Positions 25,383 to 35,081 of a DNA stretch of 64,000 nt are shown here, piece after piece (position 1 is the first letter of the stretch; the number at the start of each line of letters is the position of its first letter). The stretch is from the NCBI RefSeq assembly GCF_018128905.1, contig NZ_CP063808.1:3472001-3536000 (forward strand), given 5' to 3'. The DNA comes from Streptomyces sp. A2-16 (GTDB taxonomy: Bacteria > Actinomycetota > Actinomycetes > Streptomycetales > Streptomycetaceae). Under the pieces are notes generated by a model that was given only the letters and a program-made list of their open reading frames with translations, was not told the origin of the DNA and made no database searches. Position numbers and translations under genes: made by a program.

Positions 25383-26606
25383 TCACCAGGTGACGGGCAG
25401 GGTCTGCGGTCCGCGGATCATCGTCTTCCGGCGCCAGACGACCTCGTCGGCCGCAACCGCGAGCCGCAACCCCGGCAGCCGGTCGAGCAACGTGTCGACC
25501 AGGAGCTCGGTCTGGAGCCGGGCGAGCACCGCGCCCGTGCAGTAGTGCGGGCCGTTGCCGAAGGCCAGGTGCGGGTTGGGCTCCCGGTCCGGGTCGATGC
25601 GGTCCGGGTCCGGGAAGACCTCAGGGTCGCGGTTGGCGGCCAGGTAGGAGACGTACACCGCGTCGCCCGCGCGGATCCCGCATCCGTGCAGGTCGACGTC
25701 CTCCAGGGCGATACGGGCCAGGCCCACCGAGGTGCGGTGCGGAATGTGCCGCAGCAGCTCGTCGAGCACGGTGCCACGGGCCTCCGGCTGATGACGCATG
25801 CGGTCCATCAGCTCGGGCCGGGTCAGCAACAGGTACAGCATCTGGCCGCAGTTGTGGGTGACGGCCTCGCCGCCGATCTGGAGCGGACCCGCTAGCCCCA
25901 CCGCCTCCGTCTCGCTGATCTCACCCCGGCGCACGGCGGCCCCGAGCAGCGAGTACACGTCGTCACCGCTGCTGAGGGCACGGGCCCGGACGGTCTCTGT
26001 GATCCAGCCGTACAGCCCGTTCTTGGCCTTCTCCGCGGCCTCGGCGCCGCCGGAGGTGGAGATGATCCGCCGGGTCCAGGCGTGCACCTGCTCGCGGTCG
26101 GCGGCGGGTACGCCCATGACCTCGCTGACGACGGAGATCGGGAAGGGTTCGAGGACGCGCTCGACGAGATCCGCGGGCGGCCCGTCCTGTACGAGACCGT
26201 CGACCAGGCCGTCCAGCATCTCCTGCGCCCTGGGCCGCAGCCGCTTCGTCGCCGCCACGGTGAACGCCCCGGCGACCACCTTGCGCAGCCGGTTGTGGTC
26301 GGGCTGGTCGGCGAAGGCGAGCGAACCGGGACGCGGCTTGAAGTGCGGAGCCAGCCGAGTCACCTGACGATGGGTCACCTCTTCGCGGCTGAACCGCGGA
26401 TCATTGGTGATCGCCCTGACATCCGCGTAACGGGTGGCCAGCCACGCCCAGCCCTCGCCGTGCGGCAGCCGGATCCGGCTCAGCGGCCCCTCGCGCATCA
26501 GCTCGGCGAGCACCGGGTCGAACTCGGTCCCGGCCAGGTCGAGCGGCGGCCACTCCCGCACCGGGGGCGGGGCCTGCTCTGCCAGCGTGGTGGTCTCCTC
26601 GGTCAT
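25383..26606 (-). CDS. Cytochrome P450 with unusual I-helix
   Basis: This 407-residue soluble bacterial P450 has the heme loop FGNGPHYCTG with ligand Cys356, the ExxR-containing K-helix region DELLRHIPHRTS / LARIALEDV, and an HNRLRKVVAGAF C-helix block (HxxxR). The I-helix reads LQIGGEAVTHNCGQM. Aligned on the Asn, the usual acid-alcohol pair (E/D-T) for oxygen activation is replaced by Ala-Val. Such proteins can use substrate hydroxyls or catalyse unusual chemistry. No ferredoxin gene is adjacent, and no biosynthetic cluster is visible. Start ATG 26606 was chosen; an earlier ATG lies 15 bases upstream. The substrate is unknown. Confidence 0.9.
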   Translation of the reverse strand: MTEETTTLAEQAPPPVREWPPLDLAGTEFDPVLAELMREGPLSRIRLPHGEGWAWLATRYADVRAITNDPRFSREEVTHRQVTRLAPHFKPRPGSLAFADQPDHNRLRKVVAGAFTVAATKRLRPRAQEMLDGLVDGLVQDGPPADLVERVLEPFPISVVSEVMGVPAADREQVHAWTRRIISTSGGAEAAEKAKNGLYGWITETVRARALSSGDDVYSLLGAAVRRGEISETEAVGLAGPLQIGGEAVTHNCGQMLYLLLTRPELMDRMRHQPEARGTVLDELLRHIPHRTSVGLARIALEDVDLHGCGIRAGDAVYVSYLAANRDPEVFPDPDRIDPDREPNPHLAFGNGPHYCTGAVLARLQTELLVDTLLDRLPGLRLAVAADEVVWRRKTMIRGPQTLPVTW

Positions 26607-26663
26607 GCCACCCACCCTCACCGCCGCCCGGCCGCGTGTCGCGCGGGAGTGCTCCAGGCGGAG

Positions 26664-27446
26664 TCAGCCGAGCGCGTCCACGAGAGCGGCGAGCGCCTGC
26701 GCGAGCGCGTGGAGCCCCGGCCCGGCGGGCCCGCCCGGTTCGCTCATGTACGTGTCCCGCCGGATCTCCACCATCAGGGCGCTCACCCGCGGCTCCCGGC
26801 CGTAGAACTCCAACGGCACGTACGTCCCACTGAACGGGCTGTCCAGACCGACCTCCCCGACCGCCCCGAACGCCTTCCGCGCCGCGTCGAGCAGCTCGGG
26901 CGGTGTGTGGAAGGAGTCGGTCCCGAGACAGACCGGCGGCCGCGGGCCTTCGCCGTGCAGCTCGTAGGGCAGCGGTGCGCTGGGGTACGAGTGCACGTCG
27001 ATGACGACGGCCCGCCCGGCAGCGGCCAGCCGCTCGGCCACGGCGTCGGTCATCGCCCGGGCGTACGGCCGGAAGCAGCGGGCGAGGAGCGGCTCGGGGT
27101 CGGTGTCCGCGGGCCGCAGCTCCTCCCGCCGCGTGGTCCTCGTGTACACGGCCCCCATGCCCACGGCGAGCATCTCCTCCCGCTCGTCCGGGAACCGCTC
27201 GGGGTCGACGACCAGGCGCGAGAGCCGGTTCACGAACAGCCACGGAGCCCGTCGGGCCAGCCGGGCCGCCTCCTCGGCGAGCTCCGCGGTGTGCGCGTCC
27301 ACGATGTCGTCGAGCTCCCGCTCCAGCGCGGCATCGTCCAGCACGATGCCCGCCCGCACGTCGTCCGGTATCTCCCGGGAGGAGTGCGGCACATGGAGGA
27401 TCACGGGTGATCCCCCGGCACCGGGCACGAGGTCGAACGAAGGCAT
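26664..27446 (-). CDS. N-formylglutamate amidohydrolase family protein
   Basis: This 260-residue cytosolic hydrolase of the HutG-type/N-formylglutamate amidohydrolase family removes a formyl or acyl group from an amino acid. Key blocks are VILHVPHSSREIPDDVR at the N-terminus (His cluster), VNRLSRLVVDPERFPD, RPYARAMTDAV, and VIDVHSYPSAPLPYE with a metal-binding DxHS. Near the end ALMVEIRRDTYM contains the conserved ER-type segment. It is 57 bp upstream of the P450 gene on the same strand and may be cotranscribed. No histidine-utilisation genes are near, so the true substrate could differ. Confidence 0.85.
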   Translation of the reverse strand: MPSFDLVPGAGGSPVILHVPHSSREIPDDVRAGIVLDDAALERELDDIVDAHTAELAEEAARLARRAPWLFVNRLSRLVVDPERFPDEREEMLAVGMGAVYTRTTRREELRPADTDPEPLLARCFRPYARAMTDAVAERLAAAGRAVVIDVHSYPSAPLPYELHGEGPRPPVCLGTDSFHTPPELLDAARKAFGAVGEVGLDSPFSGTYVPLEFYGREPRVSALMVEIRRDTYMSEPGGPAGPGLHALAQALAALVDALG

Positions 27447-27507
27447 ACGGCTGCTCCCGGGGCGTTGTCAGTGGCCTGGTGCACCATCTCAGCATGAACA
27501 TCGGAAA

Positions 27508-27687
27508 CCGGCGGGCGAGCGCGACCGCGTGGCCGACCGGGGCGAGGCCCTGCGGCGCCTGTACGAGCGCATCGACACGGACCGCCCCGCCGATCCGGCC
27601 GCGCTGTACGCCCTGACGCAGGCGCCACGGCCTACGGCTTCCCGGACGCGGACACCGAAGGAACTGATCGCCACACGGGACTGGTGA
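27508..27687 (+). pseudogene. DUF5713-like gene remnant (deleted and frameshifted)
   Basis: One frame reads RVADRGEALRRLYERIDTDR and PADPAALYALTQA and, at its end, KELIATRDW followed by TGA 27685-27687. Between them, a different frame carries TAYGFPDADTE. These pieces match, in order, the start, middle and C-terminus of the roughly 110-residue DUF5713 family as I remember it (LVDRG..LLRLCERIEAERP..ALYALTHA ... VASAYGFTDADVEELIATREW). About 40 internal residues are missing and there are frame changes on both sides. No start codon with a ribosome site is left. It is therefore read as a decayed gene. Confidence 0.5.
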
Positions 27688-28082
27688 GCCCCCGCACCGC
27701 CCCCGGGTGGGAAGGTCTCCAAGGGCCCACACCGTCGCAGCCGTGGGTCTGCGGCCGGGAAAGGATGGCGTGTCCCTCGGCCGGGGCCGGCCCACGCGGC
27801 TGGGCCCCGGCGGTCTCCAGAACCCAAACCGACGCGCCGCGCAGCCCGCGACCGGACTCCGCGCCGGACGCGATCGCCCCGCAGGTCGGGCCGCGGTGTG
27901 CGTGGCCCCCGGAGGGCAGCCCAGGCGCAAGGGTGGGCGTCTCGCGGCCAGGGGCCCGCCTGTTCGGCCTCGGCGGTCTCCAGCGGTGCACCCGGCCCGC
28001 GGCTCCGCCGGGCTCCGTGCCGGACGCGATTGCTCGAACCCGATTCGCCGGACGTGTTCCAGGGGTGTGCCCCCCGGACACG
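27688..28082. other. Non-coding spacer with degenerate direct repeats
   Basis: There is no credible gene here; open frames on both strands are compositional. Two imperfect copies of a 63-71 bp unit occur at about 27807-27877 and 27971-28033. They share CGGCGGTCTCCAG, a central GCCCGCG and CTCCG(C/T)GCCGGACGCGAT(C/T)GC. With the adjacent decayed gene, this looks like degraded sequence downstream of icd. Confidence 0.55.
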
Positions 28083-28124
28083 CCTCCGCCCCGGCCGGGC
28101 TGCAGGAGCCGGACGGGGCGGAGG
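28083..28124 (-). terminator. Terminator of icd
   Basis: CCTCCGCCCCG (28083-28093) and CGGGGCGGAGG (28114-28124) form a perfect 11-bp stem 18 bp beyond the icd stop. Confidence 0.75.
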
Positions 28125-28141
28125 TACGGGGAGGGTGCGGG

Positions 28142-30442
<2,301 letters not shown>

Positions 30443-30567
30443 CTACTTCCGAAGATCCTGCACATCCCCCGAGGCAACCGAAGCGTCTGATCTTGTGGTC
30501 ATGCACGTTGATCGCAGTCATCCGACGGCCGGGCCCGACCACCCGGCCGCCCGAGGGAAAGCAGACC

Positions 30568-32103
30568 ATGAGATATCGCACCAGAGTGACGGCCCCGGCA
30601 GCTCTGCTCGGCACCGTGGCGGCCCTGTCCGTGGCCTCCCCGGCGCACGCCGACCCGGAGACCGCCGTCCCTGGCCCGGAGACCCTCGGGGACCCCGTCT
30701 TCCCGGGCCTCGGCAACGACGGCTACCGCGTCTCGGCCTACCACCTCGACTTCGCCTACGACGCCACGACCCGGCTCGTCGACGCGACGGCGACGCTGAC
30801 GGTCACCACCACGCAGGAGCTGAGCCGCTTCTCCCTGGACTCCCTGGGCCTGGCCACGCGCAGCGTCACCGTCGCGGGCGCCACGGCCGCCTTCGAGCAG
30901 GTCGGCGAGAAGCTGCGGATCACGCCCGCCGGTCCGCTGTCCGCGCAGCAGACCGTGACCGTGGTCGTGGCCTACTCGGCCGACCCGCGCGCCGCCCTCG
31001 CCCACACCGCCTGGGTGCCGACGCCGGACGGCTTCGCGATCTGCCCCCAGCCCAACACGGCGCACACCGTGTTCCCGTGCAACGACCACCCCTCGGACAA
31101 GGCGGACTTCACCTTCCGCATCACCGTCCCGGCCGGGCTCAAGGGGGTGGCGAGCGGTCACCTGGTGAGCACGGAGGACCTCGGTGACGGCCGGACCGCG
31201 TACTGCTACCGGTCCCGTGAACCGATCGCCACGGAGATCGTGCAGATCACGATCGGCGACTACGTGATCAAGGACCGGCAGGGCCCGCACGGACTCCCGC
31301 TCCGGGACGTCGTCCCGACCGCGCGGGCCATCGCCCTGGAGCCCGCCCTCGCCCTCACGCCGAACCTGGTGAGCTGGATCGAGCAGCGGCTCGGTGCCTT
31401 CCCGTTCGAGACGTACGGCCTGCTGCCGTGCAACAACGACGCCTCGAACGCCTTCGACTTCACGGGCCTGGAGACCCAGACCCTCACCCTGTACAAGCCG
31501 AACTTCCTGCTGCAGGCGGAGAAGAGCATCGGCTCGCACATGATGCACGAGCTGGTCCACTCCTACTTCGGCAACAGCGTGAGTCCGGCGACCTGGTCCG
31601 ACCTGTGGCTCAACGAGGGCCACGCCGACTTCTACGGGCTGCTGTACCGCTACGAGCGCGGCTGGGCCGACTCCCTCGGCCTCACCACCATGGAAGCCCG
31701 GATGAAGGACACGTACGCGCGCGGCGACCAGTGGCGCAAGTCCTCGGGTCCGGTGGCCGCCCCGAACGAGGCCAACCTCTTCGACAGCCAGCGCTACCTC
31801 GGTGGCGTCCTCGTGCTGTACGCGCTGCGCCGGCAGGTCGGCGAGACGGTCTTCGCCGCGATCGAGTCCACGTTCCTGGCACGCTTCCGCAACGGCTCGG
31901 CGTCGACGCAGGACTACATCGCCGTCGCATCGGAGGTCTCCGGGACCGACCAGTCCGGCTTCCTGGGGGCCTGGCTCTACGGCACCAAGACCCCGAGGAT
32001 GCCCGGCCACCCGGACTGGACGGTGACCCCGGCGAGCTCCGCCCTGCGTCAGCCGCAGAACCGGACGGACGGCCACTGGCACGACAACTCGGCGACCCTG
32101 TAA
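30568..32103 (+). CDS. Secreted M1-family metallopeptidase
   Basis: This 511-residue protein has a Sec signal peptide (MRYRTRVTAPAALLG ... SPAHA, cleavage after about residue 28). It then has an N-terminal beta saddle (YRVSAYHLDFAYDATTRLVDATATLTV) and an M1 catalytic domain with zinc site H327-E-L-V-H331 and E350 (WLNEGHADF), the exact HExxH-x18-E spacing. The aminopeptidase GAMEN exopeptidase motif is replaced by GLETQTL, so aminopeptidase specificity may be altered. It is shorter than full-length PepN and lacks the ERAP-like C-terminal domain, as in compact Streptomyces secreted M1 enzymes. GAGGGAAAG precedes ATG 30568. Confidence 0.9.
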   Translation: MRYRTRVTAPAALLGTVAALSVASPAHADPETAVPGPETLGDPVFPGLGNDGYRVSAYHLDFAYDATTRLVDATATLTVTTTQELSRFSLDSLGLATRSVTVAGATAAFEQVGEKLRITPAGPLSAQQTVTVVVAYSADPRAALAHTAWVPTPDGFAICPQPNTAHTVFPCNDHPSDKADFTFRITVPAGLKGVASGHLVSTEDLGDGRTAYCYRSREPIATEIVQITIGDYVIKDRQGPHGLPLRDVVPTARAIALEPALALTPNLVSWIEQRLGAFPFETYGLLPCNNDASNAFDFTGLETQTLTLYKPNFLLQAEKSIGSHMMHELVHSYFGNSVSPATWSDLWLNEGHADFYGLLYRYERGWADSLGLTTMEARMKDTYARGDQWRKSSGPVAAPNEANLFDSQRYLGGVLVLYALRRQVGETVFAAIESTFLARFRNGSASTQDYIAVASEVSGTDQSGFLGAWLYGTKTPRMPGHPDWTVTPASSALRQPQNRTDGHWHDNSATL

Positions 32104-32522
32104 CCGACCACGGCAGCACCGACCCGCCCGAACGAGGCACGCCGCTACTCCTCCACGCGCCCACGCACCGGCCCCACGCCGACCGACCGGCCCGTGTCCC
32201 GGCGCGGGGTCCGGCCCGGGTTGGGTGGGGCCGGGGGTCGGGGTCGCCTCGTGTCGCCGGATGCTGATGTGTGGTGGCCGTCCGGCGTGAGCCGACCGCA
32301 CGGGCCCCCGTCCCTGCCGTGGGCCCGGCCCGGGCCTGGGCAGGGGATCGGGGCGCCGTGTGTCACGGTGTGCCTACGCGCCGGACGCTCGCCGCCCGAC
32401 GGACGTTCGCGCCCTGCACGCGGTCGCGGGGTCGGCCCGGTAGTGCGGGGCGCCCGATCGGTGCCCCCGTGCGACCCCGGACCGGGTGTTGGTCGCGCCG
32501 CGCCCGGTCCGAGACGCGTGGT
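32104..32522. other. 419-bp intergenic region, nothing recognised
   Basis: This gap lies between the converging M1 peptidase and MscS genes. Open frames are shadows without ribosome sites. No strong hairpin or repeat was recognised, although termination must occur somewhere here. Confidence 0.5.
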
Positions 32523-33635
32523 CTAGTCGAAGCGGGCGGCGGGCAGTTCGCCCGGCTCGATCACGGTGTCCGCGCCGCGCTGGTGCGGGATCGACAGTGA
32601 GCCCTGCTGGATGGCGACGGTCCGCGTCGGCGCCGGGATCCGGATGCCCTCCTGGCGGTAGCGCCTGTGCAGCTGCTTGATGAACTCGTGCTTGATGCGG
32701 AACTGGTCGCTGAACTCCCCGACGCCCAGGATCACCGTGAAGCCGATCCGGGAGTCCCCGAAGGTGTGGAAGCGGACCAGCGGTTCGTGCTCGGGGAGCG
32801 CGCCCTCGACCTCGGTCATGACCTCGGTGACGACCTCGCAGGTGACCCGCTCGACGTGGTCGAGATCGCTGTCGTAGGCCACCCCGACCTGCACCAGGAT
32901 CGTCAACTGCTGCTCGGGACGCATGAAGTTGGTCATGTTCGTCTTGGCGAGCTCGCCGTTGGGCACGACGATCAGGTTGTTGGAGAGGGCGCGGACCGTC
33001 GTCTGACGCCAGTTGATGTCCTCGACATAGCCCTCCTCGCCGCTGGCCAGCCGGATGTAGTCGCCGGGCTGGACCGTCTTGGAGGCGAGGATGTGGATGC
33101 CGGCGAAGAGGTTGGCGAGTGTGTCCTGGAGGGCCAGCGCGACCGCGAGACCGCCGACGCCCAGTGCGGTGAGCAGGGGCGCTATGGAGATCCCGAGGGT
33201 CTGCAGGACCACCAGGAAGCCGATCGCCAGGACCAGCACCCTCGTGATGTTGACGAAGATCGTGGCCGACCCGGCGACCCCGGAGCGGGACGTCGTGACC
33301 GTCCGCACGAGCCCCGCGACCAGCCGGGCCGCCGCCACGGTGACGACGAAGATCAGCAGCACGGTCAGGACCTGGTTGACCGTGTGCTGGACGGCCTTGG
33401 TCAGCGGCAGCGCCGCCGCCGCCACGGCGATGCCGCCCGCGACCGCCGCCGAGGGCACCACGGTGCGCAGCGCGGCCACCAGGACGTCGTCGCCGCCCCA
33501 CTTGGTGCGGTCCGCGTGCTTGCCCAGCCACTTGAGCAGCATGCGCAGCAGGAAAGCCGCCACCAGGCCCGCGACCACGGCGATGCCGGCGCCGACCATG
33601 TCGTCCATGGTGAGATCCCGTTGAAATGCCGTCAC
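32523..33635 (-). CDS. Small-conductance mechanosensitive ion channel (MscS family)
   Basis: This 370-residue membrane protein has four hydrophobic segments. The last is the pore helix ITRVLVLAIGFLVVLQTLGIS then PLLTALGVGGLAVALALQDTLANLFAG, the Ala/Gly-rich TM3 diagnostic of MscS. The beta domain reads KTVQPGDYIRLASGEEGYVEDINWRQTTVRALSNNLIVVPNG, followed by an alpha/beta C-terminal domain with IGFTVILGVGEFSDQFRIKHEFIKQLHRRY. It releases solutes on hypo-osmotic shock. GTG 33635 has AGGTGG upstream; ATG 33608 is an alternative. It is likely monocistronic. Confidence 0.93.
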   Translation of the reverse strand: MTAFQRDLTMDDMVGAGIAVVAGLVAAFLLRMLLKWLGKHADRTKWGGDDVLVAALRTVVPSAAVAGGIAVAAAALPLTKAVQHTVNQVLTVLLIFVVTVAAARLVAGLVRTVTTSRSGVAGSATIFVNITRVLVLAIGFLVVLQTLGISIAPLLTALGVGGLAVALALQDTLANLFAGIHILASKTVQPGDYIRLASGEEGYVEDINWRQTTVRALSNNLIVVPNGELAKTNMTNFMRPEQQLTILVQVGVAYDSDLDHVERVTCEVVTEVMTEVEGALPEHEPLVRFHTFGDSRIGFTVILGVGEFSDQFRIKHEFIKQLHRRYRQEGIRIPAPTRTVAIQQGSLSIPHQRGADTVIEPGELPAARFD

Positions 33636-33962
33636 ATTGCCACCTGTTCGAGAATTGCGGGATGTGCGATCGCGTCGCCCGTGTGAAGGTTCCGTGGCCG
33701 ACGCGACCGCTCATCCTGCCGTATCCGGCACAGGAGTTCGTACCTCGCAGGGCATCGGATCGTCGGGTTTCGGACGATCCCCTCGGCGAGTTCGCCCTGT
33801 TCCCGGCCGGAGTTCGAGTGCGGCAGGCAGAACAGCACCGTCACACAGGCCCCCCACACCACAGCCGTCCGTCCGATCCGCTCGCTTCACCGACCCGGGC
33901 TCCACGGACCCGGCTGAAAACGGCTCCCTGTGGTACGGGTCCGTGGTGTCTCGTGCCGTCGG
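33636..33962. other. 327-bp intergenic region upstream of MscS
   Basis: No gene is supported. It must contain the MscS promoter (minus strand) and the end of the flippase-like transcript, but no convincing -35/-10 or terminator hairpin was recognised. Confidence 0.5.
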
Positions 33963-35009
33963 TCAGATCACCTTCAGGCGCACCAGCGCGCCCAGCGTCA
34001 GCGCCCCCGGTACCAGCGGCACCCAGACCGTGATGATCCGGTAGGCGAGCACCACGGCCGTGGCCACGGCCGCCGGGCCGCCGGCCGCCACCAGCGCCAC
34101 CACCAGGGCCGCCTCCACCGAGCCGACCCCGCCCGGCGTGGGGACCAGGGCCACCGCGCAGGTCGCGGCCAGATACGCGAGGGCCATGTGCACGGGCGGC
34201 ACCGACAGCCCGAGCGCCTGCCCGACCGCGGCCAGGCCCGCCGCCTGGAGCGCGGGGAAGGCGAGGGAGCCGCCCCACAGGGCGAGCGCCCGGGACGGCC
34301 GGGCGTGCACCGAGCGGGCCTCGCACAGCGCGGTCCGCAGGAAGGAGCCCACCGCCGTGCGCACCCGGCGGACACCGACGAGGACGCCCACGGCCACCAA
34401 CAGCACCGCGCCCAGGCCCAGCAGCAGGGGCCCGACCGCCGTGTCGGGCAGCAGGGTGCCGAGCCGCAGCGCGTCCGGGAACGCGACGAGGAGCGCGGTC
34501 AGCAGGGTGAGCCGGCCGATCGTCTCCGCCAGCAGATACAGGGCGAGCGCGGCCGAGGAGCGGGCCAGGGGAACCCCGCACACGGTCATGAACCGCAGAT
34601 TGACCGCGCTCGCGCCGAGGCCCGTCGGCAGCAGATGGTTGGCGGCACCGGCCGCGAACTGCGTGGCCAGCAGCCGCCTCCGGGGCAGCCGCTCCACCAC
34701 GGCACCCTGCCGGGTGAAGGAGGCGGCCACCCACGTCAGACAGGTGGCACCGACCGCGGCCAGCAGCCACGGCCACTCGGCGTGCCGGAGGTGTCCGAAG
34801 CCTTCGGCGAGCACGGAACGGTGCTGCACCGCCACGACGGTGACCAGCAGAAGCGGGACCAGACACAGGATCTGGCGGATACGGCGGACGGGGAGGCGCT
34901 GGGGAGGGCGTCCCTGGGGGAGTTCTACCGCTGTCACACCGGGAGAGGTTTTCCCCGCCGCGCCAACGGCGGGTTGCGGAAGCGGGACCAGGGTCTTACG
35001 TGCGGTCAT
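33963..35009 (-). CDS. Lysylphosphatidylglycerol synthase TM-region/flippase-like membrane protein (UPF0104/YbhN type)
   Basis: This 348-residue protein has about 8 hydrophobic helices after a 40-residue cytosolic N-terminus. It carries family blocks of the LPG_synthase_TM superfamily: FTRQGAVVERLPRRRLLATQFAAGAANHLLPTGLGASAVNLRFM and CAVALVPTPGGVGSVEAALVVALVAAGG. Members move or modify polyprenyl-linked or lipid substrates; the aminoacyl-transfer domain of MprF is absent. ATG 35009 is 72 bp from the divergent ABC exporter start, so the MerR-type promoter in that gap may influence both genes. The substrate is unknown. Confidence 0.85.
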   Translation of the reverse strand: MTARKTLVPLPQPAVGAAGKTSPGVTAVELPQGRPPQRLPVRRIRQILCLVPLLLVTVVAVQHRSVLAEGFGHLRHAEWPWLLAAVGATCLTWVAASFTRQGAVVERLPRRRLLATQFAAGAANHLLPTGLGASAVNLRFMTVCGVPLARSSAALALYLLAETIGRLTLLTALLVAFPDALRLGTLLPDTAVGPLLLGLGAVLLVAVGVLVGVRRVRTAVGSFLRTALCEARSVHARPSRALALWGGSLAFPALQAAGLAAVGQALGLSVPPVHMALAYLAATCAVALVPTPGGVGSVEAALVVALVAAGGPAAVATAVVLAYRIITVWVPLVPGALTLGALVRLKVI

Positions 35010-35043
35010 CGAGTCCTTCGGTCGGGCGGTCGAGATTCGGGCG

Positions 35044-35074
35044 TTGACCTCAATAACGCTTGAGGTCCTAAGTT
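35044..35074 (+). promoter_or_regulatory. MerR/SoxR-type promoter with 19-bp spacer for the ABC exporter
   Basis: TTGACC (35044-35049) and TAAGTT (35069-35074) are separated by 19 bp, the over-long spacer typical of MerR-family-activated promoters. Inside it is a perfect dyad GACCTCAA (35046-35053) - 6 bp - TTGAGGTC (35060-35067), very close to the SoxR box CCTCAAG...CTTGAGG. Transcription should begin about 7 nt after the -10, at or next to the ATG at 35082, giving a leaderless mRNA. No MerR gene is in the window. Confidence 0.75.
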
Positions 35075-35081
35075 CTCTCCC

